Program-made: the position numbers and the translations under genes
Notes under the pieces: generated by a model
What the model was told of the DNA's origin: nothing
Seen by the model: the letters and a program-made list of their open reading frames with translations, nothing else
Database searches by the model: none
Part shown: positions 16,203 through 22,634 of the stretch, in pieces
How the letters are laid out: every line of letters begins with the position of its first letter
Numbering within the stretch: position 1 is the first letter of the stretch
Source of the DNA: Clostridioides difficile ATCC 9689 = DSM 1296
Lineage (GTDB): Bacteria; Bacillota; Clostridia; Peptostreptococcales; Peptostreptococcaceae
Length of the DNA: 45,187 nt
Assembly (NCBI RefSeq): GCF_001077535.1
Contig: NZ_CP011969.1
Span: 1-45,187, forward strand
Direction: 5' to 3'

Positions 16203-16972
16203 ATGCTTAACATAGAAAAATATAAACTATACAATGGAAACTGTTTAGAAATAATGGATCTAATAGAAGATAAATCAATAGATTTAATTCTATGCGATCT
16301 TCCTTATGGCACAACTAATTGTAAATGGGACACAATAATACCTTTCAAATCAATCTGGAATCAATATAATAGAATTATAAAAGATGGTGGAGCTATAGTA
16401 CTATTTTCAGCACAACCATTTACTACTAGTTTGATAAATTCAAATATTAAAAACTATAAATACAGTTGGTACTGGATTAAAATAAATCTACAGGATTCGC
16501 ATTTTCTAAATACCAGCCACTTCGAAAAGTAGAAGATATTAATGTATTCTATAAAAAAGCTCCTTTATACAATCCTCAAAACTTAGAAAAATTAGATAAA
16601 CCTATTACATGTAAAAAGAAAAATAAAAATAAAGATGGAATATATAGACATCATACTTTATCAAAAGAATATGTTCAAGAATATACAAATTATCCTAATA
16701 ATACATTGTATTTTAATAAAGAAACAAATTGCATCCATCCAACTCAAAAGCCAGTAGATCTTTTAGAATATCTTATAAAAACTTATACAAACGAAAATGA
16801 ACTTGTTTTGGATAATTGTTTTGGTTCTGGCAGTGTAGGAATAGCTTGTGCAAATATAAATAGAAAGTTTGTTGGAATAGAATTAGATAGCGATTATTTT
16901 CTTCAAGGTAAAAATAGAATTGAAAGAGCATACAGAAACAATGCAATTGACAAAAACATAGTAAAATCCTAA
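16203..16972 (+). pseudogene. Frameshifted DNA adenine/cytosine-N methyltransferase
   Basis: Two frames together make one beta-class N6/N4 methyltransferase. The 5' frame (16203-16532) has NGNCLEIM and the catalytic motif DLPYGT (usual form DPPY). Near 16480 the frame changes: WYWIK is followed in frame 0 by nonsense, whereas one more A in ATTAAAATAAAT would give NKSTGFAFSKYQPLRKV and continue to 16972. That 3' part contains HPTQKP and VLDNCFGSGSVGIA (SAM site). The total, 770 bases plus one, is 257 codons, so a single deleted base explains everything. ATG follows GGAGGACTTGC. Likely inactive, unless the lost base is a sequencing error or is restored by slippage. Confidence 0.85.
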
Positions 16973-17305
16973 TATTAGAGAAAGCAAAGGATAATAGATA
17001 AAAAAACTATCATCTTTTGCTTTCTTTATTTTTCTATTTCTTTTAATAATCTTATACGTTGCAATTACGCATCTGTTAAATCTAAGATTAAATAAATAAA
17101 AAGACTAGAAAATTTTATTATCTTCTAATTCTTTTTATTTAACTTATCACAATAAAAATAAATCATTTTTTAATGACATTTATATGATATTTATCATATT
17201 TAGTTTTGAAACATTCTAGCGTTGCTTTTTTTCTGGAATAACTTACCTGTACTATCTTAAATAAAAAAATGCTACTATATTATAAACATTTACAAGGAGT
17301 GCATC
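16973..17305. other. Intergenic region: terminator plus decayed gene fragment
   Basis: The left end holds a strong stem-loop (separate entry). The rest is AT-rich. At 17161-17220 the sequence resembles 17825-17883 inside the HTH/RHH gene (for instance TATATGATATTTATCAT against TATATGACATTTATCAT, then TTTAGTTTTGAAACATTCT against a close variant), so it looks like a decayed partial copy. The end carries the ribosome site of the gene at 17306. Confidence 0.5.
16980..17030 (+). terminator. Terminator at the end of the late region
   Basis: An 18-bp stem with two non-Watson-Crick positions (GAAAGCAAAGGATAATAG at 16980-16997 and CTATCATCTTTTGCTTTC at 17007-17024), 9-base A-rich loop, T-rich tail. 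It marks the end of rightward late transcription before the plasmid-like arc. Confidence 0.8.
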
Positions 17306-17641
17306 ATGTTAATACAAAGCTTAAAACGTGGCGAATTAATTGTAATGAAAATCTTTTGGAAAAGAAATTCAAGAATATCAAGGAAAGAAATTATTCGCAT
17401 TTGCAATGAAAAACACAAGTGGCAGAAATCTACGACAAAAATTCTACTTAAAAGACTTGTTAAAAAAAGAGTTCTACTTAAGAGAATTAAAATTTTCCAC
17501 ATATATTACATACCTATAGTTACAGAAAAAGAATATTTCAAATATAAAATAAATGATTTAGAGCCAGATTATTTAGATGGATATTTTATACGATTAATGT
17601 CCACTGTGCATAAATTTAAAAATCTAGATGAAGAAGATTAA
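17306..17641 (+). CDS. BlaI/MecI-like winged-helix regulator
   Basis: A 111-residue protein with the BlaI/MecI fold pattern: LKRGELIVMKIFWKRNSRIS, a recognition segment WQKSTTKILLKRLVKKRVLLKR, and YIPIVTEKEYFK as the wing. The ATG follows AAGGAGTG. Family members bind TACA/TGTA dyads and repress. There is no BlaR-type sensor or beta-lactamase gene nearby, so it is a stand-alone regulator. It is the only rightward gene in this arc and converges on the leftward partition block with 10 bases between stops. A second, different BlaI-like gene is at 25080. Confidence 0.75.
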   Translation: MLIQSLKRGELIVMKIFWKRNSRISRKEIIRICNEKHKWQKSTTKILLKRLVKKRVLLKRIKIFHIYYIPIVTEKEYFKYKINDLEPDYLDGYFIRLMSTVHKFKNLDEED

Positions 17642-17651
17642 ATATCTCACT

Positions 17652-18167
17652 TCATCTGCTCTTCACATATTTTAATAGACTTTCAAGCAATAATTGACTT
17701 AGCAAATCATGTTTATCATAATGTTTATTCTCATCTGCAAATTTATTAAACATTTCCCACACTGTATTATTTACCCTAATTGTAGTTCTTTTTATAGACT
17801 GATCTGGAAGATCTATAGATATATCATTTTCTTTAATGCTATCTATATGACATTTATCATCTTTAGTTTTAAACCATTCTATCACACTTTTTATATTATC
17901 AATTTCATTAGATAAATATTTGATATCATCATCAATCTTACTGTTAATGCTATCTATCTGATATTTGTCATCATAACTTTTATTATCTTCTAAAAACCTG
18001 TTTCCAACTCTTTTATATCCTTTCTTATTAAGCCACTTCCTTATAGTACTTTCATTTGCCCCTAATTCATCTCCAACTTTTTTAAGACTTTCAAATTCAC
18101 TTAATTTATTATTAATACAATCAACAACTTCATTAATATTTTTTTCTTTCAAATCACTCCAAGTCAT
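17652..18167 (-). CDS. HTH plus ribbon-helix-helix DNA-binding protein of the partition region
   Basis: A 171-residue protein. The N-terminus has an HTH (ESLKKVGDELGANESTIRKW); the middle has two related units, DDKYQIDSINSK and DDKCHIDSIKEN, in a coiled region; the C-terminus is a ribbon-helix-helix (KRTTIRVNNTVWEMFNKFADEN, helix LLSQLLLESLLKYV). I chose ATG at 18167 because GAGGAGG lies 7 bases upstream; the frame is open 13 codons further. It follows ParM on the same strand, so a role in partition, copy control or repression is likely. No named family is recognised. Confidence 0.65.
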   Translation of the reverse strand: MTWSDLKEKNINEVVDCINNKLSEFESLKKVGDELGANESTIRKWLNKKGYKRVGNRFLEDNKSYDDKYQIDSINSKIDDDIKYLSNEIDNIKSVIEWFKTKDDKCHIDSIKENDISIDLPDQSIKRTTIRVNNTVWEMFNKFADENKHYDKHDLLSQLLLESLLKYVKSR

Positions 18168-18186
18168 ATAAAACCTCCTCAAAAAA

Positions 18187-18223
18187 TAATAGATTACAAA
18201 TATCATATATTTGTAATCTATTA
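18187..18223. promoter_or_regulatory. 15-bp palindrome before the HTH/RHH gene
   Basis: TAATAGATTACAAAT (18187-18201) is repeated inverted at 18209-18223 with a 7-base spacer. It lies between the ParM stop and the start of the HTH/RHH gene. It could be a ParM terminator (only a weak T run follows on the minus strand) or an operator for the HTH/RHH protein. Structure seen; function inferred. Confidence 0.55.
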
Positions 18224-18248
18224 TACATACTATAAACTAAATCCTTTT

Positions 18249-19154
18249 TTATTTCATCATTTTTTTGTATCCTTTTGCATTTGCAAAAACATGTTTATCT
18301 ACATCACTCATGACTATTATGCCAGGTATATTCTTTTTAAATGCTTCACCTAACAATTTAGCACCTCCACCCATAACGACAACAGCAGAAGTTGATATTG
18401 GGTAATTTAATTTCAATTCATTATATATTTGTTTAAATAATCCAACAGACGCATCTATATTTTTCTTTATATCTTGTTTTTCACCATTTAGGTAAAACCC
18501 TTTGTCTATGTAGTCTTGTATTTTTTCTCTTTTTATCTCAACTTTACCCAGAAATCTTTCATCCATTTCAAGAGATTTTTTTATTGCATCATATATATTT
18601 ATCGTTCCAACATTTACAGAATATGGATCAGTCGCTTTATTCCCTTGTACAAGCGCAATATCTGTTGTCTTTCCACCAATATCAACTAAAACAACATCTC
18701 TTCCTGCAATTTGGTCAACTATGTCTTTTGCATAATATAAGTATCCTGTAACTCCCTCTGGAAACACTTGAACAGATCTTATTGTTATATCTCTTTTAGT
18801 AGTTTCATTTCCTTTTTCAAATTCAACATGATATTCTTTTCCTTGTAATTTTTCAATCAAATCTTTTCTTAATCCTCCAAATTGCTTCACTGGTAGACCT
18901 AATGCTAGATCAATAACTTCATCATCTGTATTTCTGCATATAGCCCCAAGTAAAAGCGGTAAGAAGTTTTCTTTCTCATATTTAACTATATTTATTTCCT
19001 CGTCACCTTCGCCTAAATAATATGTTTTATTACCTATTTTAATGCTATCTGAATCTGAACCAAAGTTTTTTACCTCTGTAACTTTACTTTCAAAAATATC
19101 ATCTGTACTTGTTTTAACTGCATAATTTCCAATATCTATACCTAATTTACTCAT
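18249..19154 (-). CDS. parM-like: Actin-like plasmid partition ATPase, ParM/Alp type
   Basis: A 301-residue actin-like protein. Phosphate-1 loop: LGIDIGNYAVKTS at the N-terminus; phosphate-2: VVLVDIGGKTTDIALV (about residues 155-170); adenosine motif: AVVVMGGGAKLLG near residue 265. Such proteins polymerise with ATP and push plasmid copies apart through an RHH adaptor bound to a centromere. The upstream gene at 19173 is a small RHH protein 18 bases away, so the pair looks like a ParR-ParM cassette with adaptor first. Its presence points to stable inheritance as a plasmid. Confidence 0.9.
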   Translation of the reverse strand: MSKLGIDIGNYAVKTSTDDIFESKVTEVKNFGSDSDSIKIGNKTYYLGEGDEEINIVKYEKENFLPLLLGAICRNTDDEVIDLALGLPVKQFGGLRKDLIEKLQGKEYHVEFEKGNETTKRDITIRSVQVFPEGVTGYLYYAKDIVDQIAGRDVVLVDIGGKTTDIALVQGNKATDPYSVNVGTINIYDAIKKSLEMDERFLGKVEIKREKIQDYIDKGFYLNGEKQDIKKNIDASVGLFKQIYNELKLNYPISTSAVVVMGGGAKLLGEAFKKNIPGIIVMSDVDKHVFANAKGYKKMMK

Positions 19155-19172
19155 TTATGTTATTTCCCCCTT

Positions 19173-19376
19173 TTATTCTAAACTTCCAAAATCAAAATTG
19201 TTAGCTGGATCTTCTATTTCTTTTTTCTGTTCAACTACAGCATTATCCTTTTTTTCATTCATTTTTTCCCAAACGAGTTCTTTTAAATAAGCTGTAGCTG
19301 ATAATTTCTCATCTAAAAACTTTTCAATTGCTTTTTCTTTATCATTGTTTTTAAATGTTAGAACTATCCTACTCAT
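19173..19376 (-). CDS. parR-like: Small ribbon-helix-helix ParR-like adaptor
   Basis: A 67-residue protein: a strand RIVLTFKN, then helices KEKAIEKFLDEKL and ATAYLKELVWEKMNEK make a ribbon-helix-helix, followed by an acidic tail ending FDFGSLE. In ParMRC and AlfAB systems the RHH adaptor binds centromere repeats and its C-terminal tail contacts the filament, which fits this layout. It lies just upstream of the actin-like gene. The call depends on this context, as RHH proteins of this size are not distinctive. Confidence 0.75.
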   Translation of the reverse strand: MSRIVLTFKNNDKEKAIEKFLDEKLSATAYLKELVWEKMNEKKDNAVVEQKKEIEDPANNFDFGSLE

Positions 19377-19557
19377 TCAACCACTTCCTTTTTTGTAAAA
19401 TATTATAAAATTTATTAATATTTACATATATTTTACCAAATTTCACATAGTAATTCAATAGATTTATAAGATATTTTTTATAATATTTTATAATTTTTTA
19501 TAAAATTTATCATTTTGTATATAATTAAAAACACACTTTTTATAATTTTGCATAAAA
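19377..19557. repeat. AT-rich repeat region, candidate centromere (parC)
   Basis: Very AT-rich, with repeated and inverted short motifs of the form TATAAAATTTAT, TATAATATTTTATAA, TTTTTTATAAAATTT around 19400-19415 and 19470-19512. It lies directly upstream of the RHH adaptor, where ParR-binding centromeres and the par promoter usually sit. Repeats are seen; the centromere role is inference. Confidence 0.45.
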
Positions 19558-19592
19558 AAAAGAGTGTTTCATATATTTCTAAACACTCTTTT
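19558..19592. terminator. Bidirectional terminator after the secreted-protein gene
   Basis: AAAAGAGTGTTT (19558-19569) and AAACACTCTTTT (19581-19592) form a 12-bp stem with A run before and T run after. It lies 14 bases beyond the leftward secreted-protein stop. Confidence 0.75.
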
Positions 19593-19605
19593 CTACTTTT
19601 TATAA

Positions 19606-20064
19606 TTATCTAATTGTAAAAGAAGCTTCAGCTGGACTAGAGAATAATATAATACCTCCTGTACACACACCTTTTCCTTTAAATTTAGCAATATATGAAC
19701 CCTTTTTTAGCCCTTTGAAACTTACTACACCAGTTTTAGTAGTTCCAGCTAATCTAAAGCCTACAAGTTGAGATGATACAATTTTGCCAGCCTTATATAC
19801 ATTTATTTCTCCTTCAAATCCTAAAATATTTCCAAGCGTAGATGTTACTCTCCAAGATAACTGCCCTCCACTCATTGCTGTTAAATTAGCAGTACCACCT
19901 GGAACGACAATAGATTTAGTTGAAGGCGAATCTGAGTTTGGTTGTCCAATTAATTCAACTGTTTGTGAGTTTCCAGTACCTTCATAATCATTTCCATCAG
20001 CAAAAGCTGTAAATGGAATCATTACTGCGCAAAGCGTTAGTAATAAAGCAATTGTTTTTTTCAT
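19606..20064 (-). CDS. Secreted protein of unknown function
   Basis: A 152-residue protein with a clear Sec signal peptide (MKKTIALLLTLCAVMIPFTAFA, probable cleavage after AFA at 22) and a beta-rich mature part of about 130 residues (SIVVPGGTANLTAMSGGQLS, EGEINVYKAGKIVSSQLVGF, KTGVVSFKGLKKGSYIAKFK). No lipobox or anchor. Small secreted proteins of a prophage expressed in the lysogen can alter the host surface or act outside the cell; nothing here says which. It is bounded by a terminator on its 3' side and starts after GGGGGAAAACAA. I recognise no family. Confidence 0.8.
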   Translation of the reverse strand: MKKTIALLLTLCAVMIPFTAFADGNDYEGTGNSQTVELIGQPNSDSPSTKSIVVPGGTANLTAMSGGQLSWRVTSTLGNILGFEGEINVYKAGKIVSSQLVGFRLAGTTKTGVVSFKGLKKGSYIAKFKGKGVCTGGIILFSSPAEASFTIR

Positions 20065-20098
20065 TTGTTTTCCCCCTATTTTTTTATATTATTCTCAA

Positions 20099-20401
20099 TT
20101 ACAGTTTCCTTTCTTTACGTGCCTTAATAATCATATTGTAATTATGCTCAGCAGTTTCAAATGCTCCTACCAAAGGAGTTATAATTACACTTTCTATTAA
20201 GCACAATTCATCATAGTTTAAACTAGCTTCTCCAGCATAGAAATTATTTAACTTATCTAAATCTATTCTAGTTAAAACGGAAACTGATTCCATTGAGAAT
20301 TTGTAAACATCAATAAGTTTATATAATCCACCTATATAGTTTTTTGCTACTTCATGGTTCTTAAAAAATTCATCTTTTCCTGTATGTAGGTTTACTTCCA
20401 T
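20099..20401 (-). CDS. Hypothetical helical protein upstream of the secreted-protein gene
   Basis: I chose ATG at 20401 (100 residues) because GGAGGGAATT lies just upstream; the frame is open for 12 more codons. The protein is mainly helical, with VAKNYIGGLYKLIDVYKFSM, LTRIDLDKLNNFY and FETAEHNYNMIIKARKE. Lies 34 bases upstream of the secreted-protein gene, so the two are probably one operon. Palindromic elements with TTCTATCACG lie before it. No family recognised. Confidence 0.65.
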   Translation of the reverse strand: MEVNLHTGKDEFFKNHEVAKNYIGGLYKLIDVYKFSMESVSVLTRIDLDKLNNFYAGEASLNYDELCLIESVIITPLVGAFETAEHNYNMIIKARKERKL

Positions 20402-20460
20402 AATTCCCTCCATTGTTCTTATATTTTTAACCTTCAAATAATATTTACTTCTTCTTCAAA

Positions 20461-20518
20461 ACAGAATATTCTATCACGGTAGAATATTCTGTTTTTTTCA
20501 TTCTATCACGATAGAATA
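20461..20518. promoter_or_regulatory. Two operator-like palindromes with TTCTATCACG core
   Basis: First element: ACAGAATATTCTA (20461-20473), TCACGG, TAGAATATTCTGT (20480-20492), then a T run. Second: ATTCTATC AC GATAGAAT at about 20500-20517. The second repeats the inner part of the first with one change. Both lie upstream of the 20401 start. The first may also terminate rightward transcription. Most likely paired binding sites for a regulator of the 20099/19606 operon. Confidence 0.6.
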
Positions 20519-20535
20519 ATATTTTCAATCATTTT

Positions 20536-20566
20536 TTCTATTCTATTTTATTTAAATAGAATAGAA
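20536..20566. repeat. 13-bp inverted repeat with TTCTAT motif
   Basis: TTCTATTCTATTT (20536-20548) and AAATAGAATAGAA (20554-20566) with 5-base spacer. It repeats the TTCTAT motif of the operators at 20461-20518 and adjoins the terminator that follows. Confidence 0.5.
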
Positions 20567-20615
20567 AAAAAGAACACTTAATATTTTTCAAGCTAATATA
20601 TTAAGTGTTCTTTTT
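20567..20615. terminator. Long stem-loop, bidirectional terminator
   Basis: An 18-bp perfect stem (AAAAAGAACACTTAATAT at 20567-20584 and its complement at 20598-20615), 13-base loop, T runs on both sides. No gene ends here in the annotation, so it may isolate the toxin-antitoxin locus from the operon on its left. Confidence 0.75.
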
Positions 20616-20698
20616 ATATTTTTACAAGATTATATAAAATTATTCTTTAATCAATTAAAGTGTTTTTCTATTTCTTAATAATAAGAAATGATATAAAA

Positions 20699-20729
20699 TT
20701 GTATCATTTTAAAGATTTTGTGATATAAT
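20699..20729 (+). promoter_or_regulatory. Antitoxin RNA promoter
   Basis: TTGTAT (20699-20704) and TATAAT (20724-20729) with a 19-base spacer (rather long) give a likely start near 20736. It faces the toxin gene and would drive the antisense RNA. Confidence 0.55.
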
Positions 20730-20735
20730 AAAAGC

Positions 20736-20866
20736 AAGAAGAACTACAATCTATTTAGGCGTAGAGTGGAGTTCATAATAAACGTAGTTTATTTTTTGAA
20801 TTTAAATATAAATTTAAATTCAACCTGTAAGTCACTCTTTGCACGAGAGTGGCTTTTTGCTTTTTT
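20736..20866 (+). ncRNA. Type I antitoxin RNA overlapping the toxin 3' end
   Basis: A rightward transcript of about 130 bases is predicted from the promoter above to an intrinsic terminator with stem CACTCT (20833-20838), loop TTGCACG, AGAGTG and two T runs up to 20866. It overlaps the 3' half of the toxin coding strand (20789-20941) in antisense. This convergent overlap is the layout known for C. difficile type I toxin-antitoxin loci (RCd-type antitoxins). Ends are estimates. Confidence 0.75.
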
Positions 20867-20941
20867 GAATAGTTCACTGATTAAGTAAACTACCACACTA
20901 GCTGTTAAACTAGCTAAAACATTAAACAAAAAGTTATCCAT
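20789..20941 (-). CDS. Type I toxin, small hydrophobic C. difficile prophage type
   Basis: A 50-residue peptide: MDNFLFNVLASLTASVVVYL at the start (one membrane helix, residues about 4-22), then a Lys-rich tail with FKKAKSHSRAKSD and ending in FKFIFKFKK. This is the pattern of the C. difficile type I toxins of the CD0956.2/CD2517.1/CD2907.1 family, which damage the membrane when translated without antitoxin. A very strong GGGGAGGTGA site lies 6 bases upstream of ATG. Flanking sequences are inverted: AGAGTGGAGTTCAT at 20764-20777 and its complement at 20987-21000, which can fold the long toxin mRNA. Too short for standard gene callers. Confidence 0.9.
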   Translation of the reverse strand: MDNFLFNVLASLTASVVVYLISELFKKAKSHSRAKSDLQVEFKFIFKFKK

Positions 20942-21035
20942 GTAACTCACCTCCCCTCGAATCGTTGGGAGGATAATCTTTTGTACATGAACTCCACTCT
21001 ATAGATTGTATATTACGCTCTTCTTGCTAAATTTA

Positions 21036-21064
21036 ATTATACCATATTTTGTAATATCAGTTAA
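21036..21064 (-). promoter_or_regulatory. Toxin promoter
   Basis: Read on the minus strand: TTAACT (21059-21064), 17-base spacer, TATAAT (21036-21041). It overlaps the stop codon region of the upstream GIY-YIG gene and would give a toxin mRNA with a leader of about 85-90 bases, which includes one arm of the inverted repeat. Confidence 0.7.
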
Positions 21065-21795
21065 GAGTTTGCACTACAATAATCAGAAAGCTTGTTCCAC
21101 TCACAATCAACCCCTATTATTTTAAGAATATCATTGACTTGGCTATTTAAATCTTTAATATCTGATTTAGACATTAAAGGATCTTTCATTATTTCATTTA
21201 GAAAAATACTATCAATGATTAAACATACATTTTCTGATAAATATTCACGTTTTACTGAGATTACTGTTCCAACTGTACTTTCTTTTAGTGTCTTATATGC
21301 TACACTCAATATGCATGGTTCTAAATTAATTCCTTCTAGTACTGTTTCAAAGTAATATTTTATTCTTATATTTTCATTTCCAATAAATATTTCTTCATTG
21401 CTGCTTATCTTCTTTAATTTTCTCATTATGCCTAACATCTTAGCATTCACTTCATAATTTATTCCATATCTCTTTGATGCCAAACTCGACATTAAGTCTC
21501 TTTCTAAATAAATTACCCACTGACCATTATAGGAAAATGATGTTTTAGCGATATCCATTTCTCCTTTTCCAGTAATATTAAATTTAGGCTCTAGTTTATT
21601 TATTAAGTAAATCTCATAAAAATCCATAGTATATTTATTATCTAATTCCATATACTCAAGTCTTAAATTCTTATTACACCAATTTTCTTTTTTATTACTT
21701 AAATGACTAGCGTGTCTATCACAGATATTCTCTGTTTTCCCAACGTATAAACATTCTTCCGTATCTTGATTAATATATTTATAAACATAATACAT
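21061..21795 (-). CDS. GIY-YIG domain protein, copy 1
   Basis: A 244-residue protein. Residues 1-85 form a GIY-YIG-like nuclease domain: YYVYKYI and LYVGKT take the place of GIY and YIG, followed by the conserved Arg/His stretch ICDRHASHLSN and the metal-binding Glu region YEIYLINKLEPKFN. The C-terminal 150 residues are unlike known DNA-binding modules and resemble the paralogue next to it. Such proteins can be homing, restriction or repair nucleases. The tandem pair and the shared leader suggest recent duplication within the phage-plasmid. Start is ATG after TTGGAGAAAAT. Confidence 0.8.
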   Translation of the reverse strand: MYYVYKYINQDTEECLYVGKTENICDRHASHLSNKKENWCNKNLRLEYMELDNKYTMDFYEIYLINKLEPKFNITGKGEMDIAKTSFSYNGQWVIYLERDLMSSLASKRYGINYEVNAKMLGIMRKLKKISSNEEIFIGNENIRIKYYFETVLEGINLEPCILSVAYKTLKESTVGTVISVKREYLSENVCLIIDSIFLNEIMKDPLMSKSDIKDLNSQVNDILKIIGVDCEWNKLSDYCSANS

Positions 21796-21814
21796 TTTTT
21801 ATTTTCTCCAATTC

Positions 21815-22615
21815 TTAATTGTCATATTTACAGCCCTTATATATTTCAAATAATTCTTGCCATGTATATCCAACTTCTAGTATGTGAAAAATATCCTCTA
21901 TTTGTTGGAAAATCTCAGTAATTTTATATTCAAATGTTGGCATTAATTCCATTAAATTAGCCAAAGATCCAATCCTAATCTCTAATGTTATATTTATAAG
22001 TATTTTTTTATTTGTTGCTGTATATTCTTTCCATCTGGGATAAACTGAAATCAAAGAACAACTTCCAAATCTTTCTAATGTTTCAAAATCATATGATATC
22101 AAATTAATATCTAATTCATTCTCACAAAATTCTATATCCATATTTTCAAAGTTATATAGCACACTTAAAACATTATTTTCATATAACATTTCAACCTTGG
22201 CATCTAACTTTTCAATTCTCTTTAAAAAATTAATAGATTTTTTACTTACTTCATATTTCATATCTATCTTTCTTTCTCTGAATCTTCTTTTTCCCTTTGT
22301 CTTTTCCTTAAAATCTTCTTCTGAATATGTACTCCAATCTTCTTCCTTGTAATCAAAAAAGATGTGTTCAGTATCCATATCACCTTTACTTAGTTTATTA
22401 AATATTGGATTTAGTTCATTTATTAAATAAACTTCAAAAAAATCCATATTATATCTACGTGGAAGTTCAATATATTTTAATATTAATTCTTTAGTACACC
22501 AATCTTCTTCTTTATTACTCAAATGAGATGAATGCCTTGCATATATATCTTCTGTTTTTCCAACGTATAAACATTCTTCTGTAGCTGGATCAATATATTT
22601 ATAAACATAATACAT
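21815..22615 (-). CDS. GIY-YIG domain protein, copy 2
   Basis: A 266-residue paralogue of the gene downstream; residues 1-85 (YYVYKYIDPATEECLYVGKT, YARHSSHLSN, FEVYLINELNPIFN) agree closely, the C-terminal parts only loosely. Same ribosome site (TTGGAGAAAAT) and identical 19-base spacing to the next gene. It lies directly after the Rep gene on the same strand, so rep, copy 2 and copy 1 look like one operon. Catalytic Arg and Glu seem kept, so it is probably an active nuclease or a retained DNA-binding form. Confidence 0.8.
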   Translation of the reverse strand: MYYVYKYIDPATEECLYVGKTEDIYARHSSHLSNKEEDWCTKELILKYIELPRRYNMDFFEVYLINELNPIFNKLSKGDMDTEHIFFDYKEEDWSTYSEEDFKEKTKGKRRFRERKIDMKYEVSKKSINFLKRIEKLDAKVEMLYENNVLSVLYNFENMDIEFCENELDINLISYDFETLERFGSCSLISVYPRWKEYTATNKKILINITLEIRIGSLANLMELMPTFEYKITEIFQQIEDIFHILEVGYTWQELFEIYKGCKYDN

Positions 22616-22634
22616 TTTTTATTTTCTCCAATTT

